Positions 24,821 to 36,950 are shown, counted from the stretch's first letter. The stretch is DNA of 60,000 bases from Polytrichum commune (GCA_950295325.1 OX485805.1:21131501-21191500), one strand, 5' to 3'. Notes: generated by a model from the letters alone, not told the origin. Made by a program: numbers and translations.

Positions 24821-25051
24821 ACATTCTATAAGCCAAGCACCTCGTTGTTTCAATTCACAGTGCATGATGTCGCACTTTGGAACTTGGTCCCCCCTCTTAC
24901 ACACAAGATTCTCCTTCCATTTGCAATTTAAACTTTGCCTTTACTGAGTCTGCAGGTACTCCAAAAATGGAGAGGAGCACATTTAGTAAAGAGGGGTGCT
25001 GATTCTATATTATCATTGTTTTATTAAAAAAAATCTTCTTTGATTTCTTCA

Positions 25052-25235
25052 AAATGCAAAGAAGCCGAAACCTAGTCCAAGATGATCCTAAACTACTGGA
25101 TGATAGTGGAGAGGTACTCAAAGTGAACGGAGTGGTTGGCGATTCGATTTCCGACCGTGAAATTGTCTCTCTACTAGACAACAGACTAGTTAGGTGGTCA
25201 AGCGAATCCTATGTTTCAAAAGAAGAAAGAAGCAA
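25052..25235 (+). repeat. SINE-like repeat S, copy 1
   Basis: Shared phrases with 29068-29215 are agatgatcctaaactac, ggagtggttggc, a degenerate ttcgattyc, ccgtg, gtctctctact, gacaacagactagt / gacggaaactagt and tggtcaagc. The ttcgattcc box resembles a Pol III B box, and tagt(cc)agtggtcaagc resembles a tRNA A-box region, but in the reverse order. A tRNA-related SINE or a rearranged relic is possible. The 62-aa frame across it is unlikely to be a gene. Confidence 0.5.
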
Positions 25236-25239
25236 CAAC

Positions 25240-26809
25240 TAACTTAAGGATTTAAGCGTGCAAGCATGCTCGACTTTGTTCATTAAGGTAGGATCACTTG
25301 AAACCAAGACAACACCCAAAATCAACACCCTCCAAATCTTGCATAATAAACACATGTTGATTTGAGAATGTTCACCATGTGTATATTTAGGTCTCCTAAT
25401 TGTTTTGGTGCCAACACAATCTTCACCTCAAACATTTGTATTTATTTCAATATTGGGGGGGGGGATGTGCAACACACCTAGTCTCTCTTTTTCTACATGG
25501 GAATTTGATTCTATTATTAATTTTTGGTTCACATAGTTGTCACATGCATGTCAAATACCTTAACTCCTCAATTTAAGGTGCTCCCACCTTAGTAAACCCA
25601 ACCATGTTTTCTCTTTGGATTGCCAAGGAGCTTGCATGCATTTCCGTCTTAGTGTGCATTTGATGAATTTGGAGCCTCATTCGTGAACTATACAAGTCCA
25701 AATCCCCATAAAAACTCCACGACGTGGTTGAACAACATTATGGATTTCCTTTTCTTTCGTTACTTTTTCTAATTTAAAAAATATATCATAGTTGCCACAT
25801 AATATTATCTAGCATCACAAGCTTGTTCTAGTGACAAAAACGAAACGGGCATGGATAAGGAAGCCAATTGTAGGATCTAACAACGAGAGAATGCAATTCC
25901 ACTTCACATCGAATCTGAAAACATCTGAACATCCCACACGGTCATTCTTGCACAACTCCAAACAAACTCACGGTCCCATCCAACACTTGGGTGTTGAGGC
26001 TTAATAACGTTATGCAATCTCGTTCGCTGAAAAGAAAACGATGAAAACAATCGGGGGTGGAGTGCCACGTGGACCTTCTATGCATAGTGAGCACGTCGGT
26101 TCAACCCCCAAAAGAGCGTCAAGAGCTAATGTGTTCCACAAACTTGGTAAAGATAGGTGTCAATGGAGTACTCTAGTCGTGAACTCGGTGGTGGTGAGCT
26201 TGTTGAAATCTACGGTCACTCACACGGGACCGAGGTGGTGTCCCGGAAACTTGTCAAAGGTAAACCCTAAAAAAAAAACAACAAAAACAAACCGACCATC
26301 ATGGAAACACCCACAGAAACAGCCCAAGGTCTTCCTACTAAGCTGTTTGGAGGGTCATTTCCTCATCACAATGGAGCAGCAACTCATCACAAGCAGTTAA
26401 GTTACTTACGTTTTGTTAACTTTTAAGCACACATGTGTAAGGTAACTCCGTGTACATACTTGTACGAGAAGATTAAAAAAGAAAAGTGGCAACTCCGGCT
26501 CGATCGGGCGGTGGAAGAAGGTAGGGCAAAAACACTAACTAACCTAACCCACGTCCCGAGTTTAAAAGATAGTTGACGTCACAAATGTGTAAAGAAGGTG
26601 TCACCCCGCATCTGAAGGTTCCAAAGGTGAACTTTTCCATTCATTTCACGTGCCCACAATGATTGAATTTAGGGCCTGCCGCCAATCGTTTCATGAAGCA
26701 GCACGGTCCTTTCCCTTCTTCCACACCGGCTGCCCACCCGACACTTGTTTCACACCTATTGCAAGGAAGATCTATCTATCTATTCTATTCTATCTATCTA
26801 TCTATCTAG
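25240..26809. other. Intergenic stretch, no gene seen
   Basis: No domain is recognisable. One 119-aa frame (26041-26400) has an ATG but no family features and is bounded by repeats. A tetranucleotide tctatctatc run lies at 26770-26807, just before MITE A copy 2. Confidence 0.5.
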
Positions 26810-27298
26810 GGGCCACTTCACACACGAGCCGTGACCACGGAATTGTGAGAGCCCAAAAGAAAGTGTCCCAAGGCCGTCACAAGACGCCTCCAAAATCATG
26901 GGTGTGGTCACGGGTCCTCAAGTGTAGTGTGCAGCCGTATGTGACCGGGCCCTCAACCAAATGTTGTTTCAACGAGTTTCCATTCATGATGGAATAGACT
27001 CAACCAACGGTTGTGAGCGTTCGGAGTGCCGTGGTCTCCCGGTTTTGTGGTAGGCCCACCTCCAAGAGGTGGTGAATGAAAAGAGTCCACGTGACCATGA
27101 AACGTGATCCATTCGATGATGCCGTGTGGGAACCCATGTAGACTTTACATCACTCTTGCATTCACGTACTCCATTAGTGTCTCGAGCGTAGTGTGAAGCG
27201 GGAAACTTGGACCGGCTCCGCCTTTTTTCACCAATGAGAGTGCATGCGTGAAGTGTAATGATGGTCACGGGCTCTCAGTCGCGTGTGTGAAGTGGCCC
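26810..27298 (+). mobile_element. MITE family A, copy 2 (489 bp)
   Basis: Ends are gggccacttcacacacga and gcgtgtgtgaagtggccc. TAA follows on the right (27299-27301); the left flank is TAG, one base changed. It has the same orientation as copy 3. It keeps many CG dinucleotides that are TG or CA in copies 1 and 3, so it is probably the youngest of the three or the least methylated. Confidence 0.88.
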
Positions 27299-27327
27299 TA
27301 AGTCACTGCCTTATAATACCCACCTTA

Positions 27328-27858
27328 TGCCCCCTTCCCACCTGACTTTAGTTAAGACCCAAAGTATTTCCTAAAAACCGGGTAAAGCTCCCTCGGTTAT
27401 AGTGGAGGCATCCGACTATCTCAATGCACCTACAAGAACTTGCTCCAGAGATTTTCAAGTAGGTTTTAGTTAAGTAGCTTTCACACATGTTCATGGTTTA
27501 ATCTACCAAGCAATGCATGTTGGGTAGTTTTTGTCCCATCCCCAAATGCCTTACTACTCACCTATCTTACCATCAGTTTTTGTTAATGGAGCTCCTCGTG
27601 CCCTCATAGCTAAGACTAAAAAGCAACCAATCACAAGGGTGGGAGGCGACACTTTTAAAGTTCCTATATTCTTGCCTCATGTTTAGGTACCGAAAAGAGG
27701 GTCGGTGGTTGAGGCTTAAAACCTCCACTTTTAAGCCATGCCACATCGTTTGCCACCTAGGCTCGGCACTAAAAAGAGCCGTATGTGTGAACCCTAAATA
27801 ACTAAAACCGCTTTTAGACTAAAACTACTTCTAACTAATGTCAAGTGGGAATGCCCCA
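27328..27858. mobile_element. MITE family H (531 bp, TSD TTA)
   Basis: It begins tgcccccttcccacctgact and its right end is the inverted complement, with atgtcaagtgggaatgcccc before the last base. The match continues inward (tttagttaa against ttctaacta). TTA is duplicated at 27325-27327 and 27859-27861. No coding sequence is seen. Confidence 0.7.
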
Positions 27859-28283
27859 TTATTGGTTTAACTTGTTTACTTGCACCACGACCGCTTCGAT
27901 TCAAGTCATTTACTTTGAGAGATTACAATTATTCCCTAAAAGGTCAAAGAGAGGGTGAAACACGAGAAAAAGATCATGACTTTTAGATGCGATTTTTTGT
28001 TGTATAGCTTGCCTCATCAATGGCATGATCCATTAATGAATACGTGGTCAAAGAGCTTTCTTCCTATTTTTGTTTATTCCCAAGTTTGGAGTTTCTTTGG
28101 GAGGAGGGGGGGGGGTGGAAACTGAGCATGAAACCTCTTGGGAGCTGCGAAACAAAGTTGGTGGACTTGGCTTATTTATATCCATAGTGTTTGTTGGAAT
28201 GGAAGACTTTCCGACTAACACATCAAAAACAAAATGCGTCCCCAAACACTAGATGTTTGGCTGATGTCCTTTTAAGGACAAAT

Positions 28284-29410
28284 TTATTGCATCATACATA
28301 ACCATAACCATAACCATAACCAAATACGTTTAATAATAGCAACTCCTTTGAGCCTACACCAATTCAACACAATCCACCCCGGAGGAAAGGAGGAAGGCCC
28401 CATCTCCAAATGGGATCCGAATTCCAACACTCGTTTCGGTCCAAAGTGGACAACTTCTTCGTACCTCAAGAGCCGTCTATGGTTCACACCACGATGGTCC
28501 CGAGACACCCGACAACGCTTGGGAGAGGTTGCATTGTAAATCATCATCGCCACAAAAACAAACTTGCAAAAAATTCCTTTGTGTCCAAAGCATTTCGATA
28601 ACCCACCCCACAAGGAAGGTAGAAGCGTCCAAATGTTGTATGGCATCCAATTATGGCACCCGTTCTTTTGTCCAAAGGTGGCCAACCAACCGCTTGTGTG
28701 CTTGAAGAGCAACCTTATTGCTTACACCGCGACAGTCCCAAGACACCTAAGTTATTGGTACTTCAAAGGGTTGCAATGTAGAGGACCCCCACACACACAA
28801 ATATGCTCACACACAATAACTCCTCCTTGGAGACAAAGAGGCCAAGCAGCCAATGCCAAAAATGAACCAAGTACAAGGGAAACACACACTCGCTTGGAAG
28901 TGAGGCGAGGGCCCACAAGGATATCGCACTCCCATGTAATAAAGAAATCAATAAATAAAAGACTCTAAAAGATTTTGACAATCAACCTTACAAAGGCAAG
29001 GAAGAAACACCCAATCCCATCGTGGATTTTCAAAGTGGGCAGCTACATACTTGAAGACCAGCTCATTGTTGGTCCGAGATGATCCTAAACTACCATATGA
29101 TAGTCAAAAAGTACCCAAACCAAATGGAGTGGTTGGCGGTTCGATTCCCGGCCGTGGAGTCGTCTCTCTACTTGACGGAAACTAGTCCAGTGGTCAAGCA
29201 CCTCATGTGTTCCAAAGAAAGGGGGGGAGGGGAGGAAGAAAGAGAGAGAAAGAAAGAACCAGCCCATTGTTTTTGCACCAAGAAGTCCCTAAACACCCAA
29301 TGGTACTTTGAGAGGTTGCAAGTTAAAAAGTCCTCACCACAAAATAAGCCCACAAACAATCATCTTCAATGTTGTATGCACCTCCATTTTTCCCCGTCCC
29401 TTCTCCTTAG
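28284..29410 (+). repeat. Three diverged tandem modules
   Basis: Three blocks share an ordered phrase set: gtcccgagacacc..gagaggttgcattgtaaat (about 28497), gtcccaagacacc..tacttcaaagggttgcaatgta (about 28734) and gtccctaaacaccc..tactttgagaggttgcaagtta (about 29285). Each is followed by a stretch rich in cacaaa or cacacaca and tcctcac or cctcc. The second and third also share a gttgtatg-ca-c phrase. SINE-like repeat S lies between modules two and three. The reading frames (up to 142 aa) show no family and are not called. A cataac x4 minisatellite at 28299-28322 marks the left edge. Confidence 0.5.
29068..29215 (+). repeat. SINE-like repeat S, copy 2
   Basis: This is the better preserved of two copies. 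It contains ggcggttcgattcccgg, which matches the Pol III B-box consensus GGTTCGANTCC, and further downstream tagtccagtggtcaagc, which resembles an A box. A functional tRNA or SINE promoter would need the A box first, so this may be a permuted or dimeric derivative. Confidence 0.5.
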
Positions 29411-29728
29411 AGCCTTGCAACCTTGCACCTTTGGAAATGTATGTTTCTAAATATAAGCAACAATCATTTGGAGTTATTTTGCTTGTCTTCCAATGTCTGT
29501 AGCATCCTTGCGTATTATGCTTGTACATTGTTTCCAATTAACTCCCCGATTGTTATTGCTTCATCGTATAAAGTTACATCTTTGCATCTAGTACCATCAT
29601 GTTACATTATTTCTAGTAATTTGATTATTTAAGTAACACTTCTTCAAATGCTTTAGTAGTTTACTGTAGACATATGTTGGCATGTCTTCAAAAAGACAAT
29701 CAGATTCATGAGATCAAAAATAAAATAA

Positions 29729-30913
29729 GGGAATTGTTAAATTGACCACGTAGTTTGTTGAAATGACCACAAAGACGCATCCCGCGGTCTGGGGGGGGGG
29801 GGTGGACCTTTCATTAAAAACCAAGAACCACATGTATTCGCAACATACTCTAAAAAACCCCTTTAAACAAGTTTTTTTTTTTGGGGGGGGGTAAAATAAG
29901 CAATATATGTATGATTTCAATGACAAAAATATGAGTGACAATATACATACATAAAGTAATTTACATTCATATATAGTCCTTAACATAAGTATACAAATAT
30001 ACTTTTGAATAATAATGAACTTGTGTTATATGTATAACGTAAAACCCTAACATTCATTAATAAAGTCATTGAAGACTTTTTCATCCCTCGGATGTAACTC
30101 ATAAGCATCTTAGTCTACAATATATGTTATAGAAGCTCATGCAATTATTGTTTCGAAATCTACCATCAAATGATCCGTAAGATCGTAAGTCCACTTATTG
30201 CTAGTTCATTTTTGACGCCAACATAAACCATTCTCCATGCTTTATCCTAGAGCTTGCAACAATTGTGATCCCTAAATGCTTGATCCAAATTGTCACACAC
30301 ATCAAAACCCACCTAGGAATGAATACCTTCGCAATCTTGATGTCGCCCATGATCTAAAGAAGGCATCTACCACAAAGAAACGCTAGTTGTTCCTCTTGCA
30401 ACCCTAAGCAAGAAGTGGCCTCATTCTCAAACTCATCCACCCCTTCCAAAACCCTAATATTGCCTCTCTTCCATACATGTATGGGGGAGATAAGGAAACG
30501 AGAGAATTATTCATCCTAGTTTTATCCAATATTAAATACTTATCCCATAAAGTCTAGTGACCTTGCCATACAATTACATATGTTTGTATAATTTCTAAAA
30601 GTCCTCCATACATGTACATAACTGCGAGTTATAATTTGTGTAACATATGTATACATAGTACAAAATTATTCAAGTTAATACCCTTGTGTGCACTCATGTA
30701 AACTCATACATGTTATGAATGGTGCATCCCCTGGGCATGTGGTCACATGACCTATCATTGATTCTTCACCGCACACATGAAAAGTAGCAATGTATCAGCT
30801 TTGTGTCTAAACGAATACGCTTGACCAACTTGGATGACCGTCATAGCCTAGTCGACACCTTACATATTGATTGTGGTTGTTTTAACCAATGTGTGGTCAA
30901 TTTAACAACCCCC
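29729..30913. mobile_element. Non-autonomous TIR element, 1185 bp, TSD TAA
   Basis: It begins gggaattgttaaattgacca and its right end is the inverted tgtggtcaatttaacaaccc, ending in ccc. The match continues inward with gaccac pairs at both ends. TAA is duplicated at 29726-29728 and 30914-30916. The interior is AT-rich with G runs (29790-29800, 29883-29891) and has no transposase-like frame. It is larger than the other MITEs in the window, so it may be a deletion derivative of an autonomous element. Confidence 0.8.
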
Positions 30914-31502
30914 TAAACTAAAGATACCTACAACTTCATTGATTTCCATTTGATAAGTTATGTTTTCTCTCACCCTTACAAGTTCATAAACTTTTTATGT
31001 TGATGGAGCGACTTACATGTTAGGGGGAACCAAACTCCCATACTACAAGCTTTCATCAACACTCTCATCTTCAATTTGATTCAACTACTTGAAGAATCAT
31101 CCTAGGACCCTTACTAAATAATAATAATAATAATAAATCTGACAATCGGCTACATTGCTTTGTGCAATTAGGTTGCCACACGCTAATTGATCGACATTCC
31201 ACACTATTTTGAATATTTATTATCACAATAAAGAACATAATAATTATTCTTATAGTGTGGTCACTATAGGGATGAGTGAAGAAAGTTAAATAAAGGAATT
31301 GTAACCTAGATTTGACTCAAGGTGATTTGTATGGGTGAAGAGGCAACCTATTTGCAAAGACAACTTGATTGCACATAGCAGTGTACACAAGCCCTAGAAG
31401 TTGTCATGCGGCCAACCAAGTGAAGGAGGTAATCTTCCTACCAATTCATAATCCAAATATACGGGGTATAAGAAGATCAACACATTTACTAAGTTGGGTT
31501 AC

Positions 31503-31778
31503 TTCGAAATGGCCGGTGCTAGACACCCACCTCTTTGAGAAGGGTCCCCACCACTACTACACACGTGGAGAGGGTCTAATAAAAACACGATCTCAATATA
31601 CGTGTGATTAATTTCACTCAAAGTGGGTCCCTTTAGACTAATTTATGAACTCTACCCACATGATTATGGGGTGAAATGTTTAAAGGGAACTACATGCTAT
31701 ACTTGAGTTTGTCTTCACATTGGATGGTGTTGGTGGGGAACCTGACTCAAAGAGGTGGGCATCTAGTCATGGCTCTTC
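31503..31778. mobile_element. Foldback MITE family D
   Basis: The left arm, ctagacacccacctctttga through gggtccccaccac (about 31519-31553), and right arm, ggtggggaacctgactcaaa through gaggtgggcatctag (about 31731-31765), are inverted complements with few mismatches. Weaker pairing extends outward (cttcgaaatggcc against ggctcttcaaaat). The target duplication is not clear. The 80-aa frame spanning it is not a gene. Confidence 0.65.
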
Positions 31779-32815
31779 AAAATGGATAAGTCCACACATT
31801 CCTCAAGAACATAACATTACATAGTGGAGAAGCATTGCTCCCATTTTAAAATTATTTACAAGCAATGAAATCTCCACATGGCGGCACGCCTTCTATGGAG
31901 TTGCGGTTAGTCAACTTGAGCAAGTCTCACAAGTGGGTCATCCCTTAAACAAGGGGAGCATAATGCCCTAGCTATTCCTGACCCTACAGAGGCTAGTTCA
32001 GCTTCTTAGGGTTGTTTTGAATGAGGAGTCAAGGTTGATTTGGGGCTCTGATATGTGTAAAATCTTGTATGTGAATAGTCTAATCCAATAGATCAACCCG
32101 ACGCCTATGCACGATGAAGTCAAGGCCATTCTCTGACATTCACATTCTAATGAGGTGAAATTGTGTTTAATGCACTACAGACAAAATCTGATACAATACG
32201 AGGAAAAAGAATTGGGTTAGACCAAAATGAAAACCCAAGTTCTTTTCCTTGAGGTTGTGTGTGTCACAACTTCCTCCCTTCCTCGCCCGAGTCAATATTG
32301 CGTGTGAATTGTCTCAAGTTTTGAAGGCCTCAACCCCCTCACGTATAGCGAACCTTAGACACATTATGAATAGTATGATACAATACACATTTCTATGAAC
32401 ATATTCTACTCCAAGAAAATGAGGCCTCCGTGACAGGTGGTGTGTGCCCTTTGTGTAATAACTCGTCACATTATCCACTTTGAGTGACGCACAAACGGGA
32501 GTGGAAAGTCCATCCCAAGTCTCGGATGTAGTAAAGTAGCTGCTAACTTTTACTCAAGGTGCCAGAGAATCCGTCACAAACCGAAACTCGTTCCGCATAC
32601 TAATTGGAGTTCAGAAGCACTCGTCACTAAGGACATGCCAGTGACGTCATCAAAAAAGGTCGACTCGAAGCTATTTCACTTTAATGGACTGGGACTCACA
32701 CTTGAGTCGACCTCTTGAAAATAAGTAGTCTAGTGTCCACATTTATGTCTTTATTATGACGCAAAAACATGTGCACCAGGTTGCATCCAACCTTCCAAAT
32801 GACTACTACCTATAA
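31779..32815. other. Intergenic stretch, no gene seen
   Basis: Only short frames without recognisable domains. No clear repeat match was found to other parts of the window. Confidence 0.4.
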
Positions 32816-33311
32816 GGGCCACTTCACACACAAGCCAAGAGCCGTGACCATGAAACTGCGAGAGCCCAAAAGAAAGTGTCCAAAGGCCGTCCCAACACAC
32901 CTCCAAAACCATGTAGTGTGGTCACGGATCCTCAAGTGTAGTGTGAAGTCATATGTGACCGGGCCCTCAACCAAATGCTATTTCAGTGAATTCTCATTCA
33001 TGTGGGTCCTCACACAAGATAAAATAGAATAAATCAACGGTTGTGAGCGTTCAGAGTGCCATGGTCTCCCGTTTCGTGTTAGGCCTACCTCCAAGAGGTG
33101 ATTTTTGAAAATAATCTGAGTAACCATGACATGATCCGTTTGATGCCATGTCGGAATCCATGTAGACTTTACATCCATCTTGCATTCACATACTTTGTTG
33201 GTCCCTCAAGCAGAGTGTGAAGCAAACTTGGACCGACTCTACCTTTTCCACCAATGAGAGTGCTTGAAGTGTAATGGTCACGGGCTCTCAGTCTCGTGTG
33301 TGAAGTGGCCA
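32816..33311 (+). mobile_element. MITE family A, copy 3 (496 bp, TSD TAA)
   Basis: It begins gggccacttcacacacaag and ends ctcgtgtgtgaagtggcc plus a (expected c). TAA is duplicated at 32813-32815 and 33312-33314. The interior aligns along its whole length with copy 2, and with copy 1 when inverted (for example gagtgcttgaagtgtaatgg). Confidence 0.9.
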
Positions 33312-33354
33312 TAAGTTGTGGTCACGACAATTTCAATTGGGGTGAGTTGTGGGG

Positions 33355-33356
<2 letters not shown>

Positions 33357-33391
<35 letters not shown>
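33357..33391 (+). repeat. (GA)n microsatellite
   Basis: About 35 bp of GA directly before a family E MITE end. The same arrangement occurs at 43598-43667. Confidence 0.9.
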
Positions 33392-33394
<3 letters not shown>

Positions 33395-33610
33395 TACCAT
33401 ATATGAGTATACCTCTCATCCATCCAACATAAAAACTTTACCTGTATACGTTTGAGGTTGATTCATCAACCATAATGAGTATAAGGTGAATGGGCTCATA
33501 TTCATGTTTTGGTGACATTGAACACCAACATTTCTTGTTGTTGTTGTTATCGATTCATATGAAAGGACTTTGAGTACACTAATTTCGGGTAAGCGAGTCC
33601 TAAATGTACA
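33390..33610. mobile_element. MITE family E, copy 4 (right end unclear)
   Basis: The left end reads agtatacctctcatccatcc followed by aacataaaaacttta and the gaggttgattcatc phrase, as in the other copies. The matching inverted right end is degraded or missing. Confidence 0.5.
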
Positions 33611-35006
33611 CATTTATGTTTGCATCCATTTCTTGCCATGCTTAAGGTAGATGGGTCTTAGATGGTTACTCTTCAATGATCAACCCCCTTCTCCCATGAT
33701 ATGAAACATGTGATTACTTAGGGTCACATTTCACTAGAGCTTGAAGGCCCTTGATCCATGAAATACTATTTTCCTTAGAGTGCTCAAGAAGGAGGAGAAG
33801 GTCTAAGTTTAACTTACACTAGAGCATGAGGTCATCTGAGACCAATTTTTTTTAGAAAGGATGAAGAAATCACATGGCGTTCTACATGGTAGCAAGTGGA
33901 TGACATTTAGCAATTCCAAGTCGAGGTTGTAATCGCTTTCCTTGTAAGTTTTGGAGCTCATGTGAATATTTAATTCATCATCAAAGTGAATATTCTTGTG
34001 CTCATCAAGTCCCCAACATTGCGTTCACTATTGAGGTTAGAATAATTTTCGTATTACGAGCATGTAGTATGATCCCTTTAAACACACATGTTTTTGGTAT
34101 CCGTTTTTGGAGCCACGCCTAACCGCACACCACTCAAATACATGTGTCGATTAAGACAAGCAAGGGTGAGTTTCCATGTAGGATGCTCGCCCACCAAGTT
34201 TAGGTGTGAATAAGGACAAACCCGCCTAAATGTAGAGGGAATCTGATGGGGTAGGGTTTGTATGTGCCACCTACCTACTCCCAACTTCTCAAATCAGGGC
34301 CCACTTACTAACCTCCTCCTCCCATTTACCAAGGATGGAGTTGTAGACCACCATTGGTTCTCTTGAGTCTTCCACCAGTCCTCATTCTTTAGTGACCGAC
34401 ACTTGTAGGTTAAAGATTCTTCAGTGGGCGCACAAAAGTTTAGCGGCCCGTGTCCACGGCCTTGCACATTCTAGTGGACTGTTAGAGTATGATTGGATGG
34501 TAGTTTGTGCTTAACTACACTACATGCAAACACCTCCAACCCACTAAAATCTAGAATCTAGTGGGCAAGCGGCCTACATGACAACTCACCCTAATTGAAT
34601 TAGCCACGTCAACCTTAACACCTTATGAGCAGTCATATTAGACAAGATAAATTTTATTGCATTTGGCAACAATTTTTTTTTTTCAAATGTTGACAATTTG
34701 AAACAACTGCCATAGAACAAATTTTCTTATAAAACTGATAAAATGTTGCATATGAAGAAGTACTGTCTCCATGGAATATGTAAAACACATGTATCAATAT
34801 AGCTATATTACTTGGCATCTAATGACATGTAAAATACTACCTGACAACATCAACTTGCCTTCAAACTGATTGACTCCGCATCAATGCACATGTTCATCAT
34901 ATCCAAAGTAATCAACATCTTCAAACAGTGTTTAAAAATATAGAGAAAAAGAAAATCGGCGCCGACTTGCCCAAACTTTTGGATATTCCAAACAAGGTGC
35001 TTAAGT
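33611..35006. other. Intergenic stretch left of the retroelement
   Basis: It holds a partial R4 piece (about 33925-34015, ttttggagctcatgtgaata) and the second R5 copy (about 34108-34205). No gene is recognisable. The last 400 bp are AT-rich and directly abut the left terminal repeat of the retroelement. Confidence 0.45.
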
Positions 35007-36921
35007 AGAGCTGTCTGGTCTTGTCATATTACACTCTTGGTCAAAATAGGATATGTCATCCTTTTTGTAGAGTAATGTTAAGTAATGTTAAGTAAAGTAA
35101 TTGACAACATACATCCCTTCAAAAGGGTCTCAATAATCCAATGGTACTGCATCGTATATTTCATATTGTATTATTCTTAATAGTAAACAGGAACAATACT
35201 TCGCTGTTTTCTTTTTAAGTAGCACTTATGTTCTTGTCCGGATGCCTCCATACTCCTTGGAGTCAGAACATAATCCCCTATTAAGTTTTTGTAGACAACA
35301 CCTTGTCCTCGCTCTACTGTATGGGTAATATTAAGATTTCTTCAAAATATTCTTACCTCCATCCTTACTTTGCGGTCTAAGTGAGCCACCATGTTTAAGT
35401 GACCAGTTCATCAGACTGCTTAATCGCAATTTCTGAGACACTGTTTATATCGAACATTGTTTAGTATGAAAAATGGCTATGGCCGAAATTTTATGTAGCA
35501 ACATCCTTCTGTGACTTGACGGTAACAATCAGCATTCACCCAATTTCTTGCTTACTGTAACCTTGTATAAATTGGGTTCTATCCAGTAATCACATGGTTA
35601 CTATCAGTATTCCTGAGTGCAGTACTAAACATGTACGTGTCTTCGACTTTATATTTAGTACTAGCTCTTCTTTTTACTTTTATCCAATCAGTATACTTTC
35701 TTGAATGTGAGTATGAGATAGTTAGATTAGTAAAATCTGAAATACATCCCTCCTCTAGTTCTTGGAACAAGACTTCAAGTATAGTCCATTTCTTTATTGA
35801 GTCATTTAGACTCCAGATCATGTCTGTGCCGTAAGACCTTGAAGGCAGACAGATAAGGTGTTTCCGAAATTTCTTTCAGAAATATTGTCAGTACTGTCAA
35901 TTATTTTTGGACTTCCCATGACAAGCAGGAGCCTATAGGTCTGCCTTATTTTATTATCCGCAACAGTATTTATTACCCATCTATCAGGATAGGCACATGC
36001 ATCAAATAGTATGTAGAGGGATTATGGAAAGTTTATCATCAAGAAAGATAGGTTCATAGTCAGTGTTTCAAATTTCAAGTAGAAATTTCTTGAGAAACTG
36101 CTATGAATGGACATTTCTTCGGAAGGTGCGCAACACTTGTAGAAGAGGTCCTCACCTGTGCCCATGCTCCCCAACATTAAAAAATAAGTTAGTAGAGCGT
36201 ACAACAGGTGTAAGCGGATCCTCTTACTTGTTATCGATGTCAACAAGACTATGCAACTTCCTTGGAATTATTTACCATTCACTTTTTATCAAGAATACAT
36301 ATACTTGCATGAATTTACACAAGATTCTTGAAAAGAAACGGGATATCAGTAATTCCCATATAGTCAAATTTTTTATATAATCAGATTTTCCATATAGTCA
36401 GAATCATCAAAAATAATCCGTCAATTAGCATTACATCCTCTATTACCACCTTGAAGTCGGTGTTGGATGAGCTCATTTTGCTCATCTTGGTATAACTATT
36501 TGTGCAGAATTTGTATAGAAACTCTGTAAACACAGTGCGGCTATCCTTAATCCAGTCTTGGAGAACGGTAACTCAATCAGAGATCATTTCTTGGTCTATT
36601 TCAACGATTGTCTGCTGGTATACACTCATCAGTAGCCAATAATACTTCTATGTATCTCTCAGTCCGTCAGCACCAAATCAGATTCTACTTTCTCTGTTTG
36701 CGCTCACTCGCACCTGTGTGCCGCAGTGTATTGACAAAGAACTTAATCTAGTTCCTCTCGGCGGACTCAGCTACTCCTTAACACAGCAGAGAGTGATTCT
36801 GTATAGACAGGGGTCACCCGAATGTACTGGATCTCTTTATAGTACAGAAATATATTTTTTCCTTTCTCGGGCAGCCCGCATAGGGAATTTTTACATGCCC
36901 CGTACCTTTAATTTTTCAAGA
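35007..36921 (-). repeat. Terminal direct repeat of the retroelement (3' in coding sense), 1915 bp
   Basis: It begins agagctgtctggtcttgtca and is matched base for base, where compared, by 41685-43599, with no indel. It ends at ttttcaaga, beyond which the copies differ (aaataGAGA here, GAGA in the other). Both copies are followed on the plus strand by a (GA)n tract. Small frames of 61-105 aa inside are identical in both copies but have no recognisable domain. Confidence 0.93.
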
Positions 36922-36924
36922 AAT

Positions 36925-36950
36925 AGAGAGAGAGAGAGAGAGAGAGAGAG
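36925..36950 (+). repeat. (GA)13 tract inside the retroelement
   Basis: A 26-bp GA tract directly inside the left terminal repeat. Its counterpart outside the right repeat is about 70 bp. On the coding strand both read as (CT)n directly upstream of the repeat. Confidence 0.9.

Noticed and set aside
25054-25242. A 62-aa frame with good-looking codon use
   Set aside because: It coincides with SINE-like repeat S, whose second copy has no equivalent intact frame.
28284-28968. Frames of 134-142 aa on both strands
   Set aside because: They lie in a repeat module region with mutual overlap and no family features.
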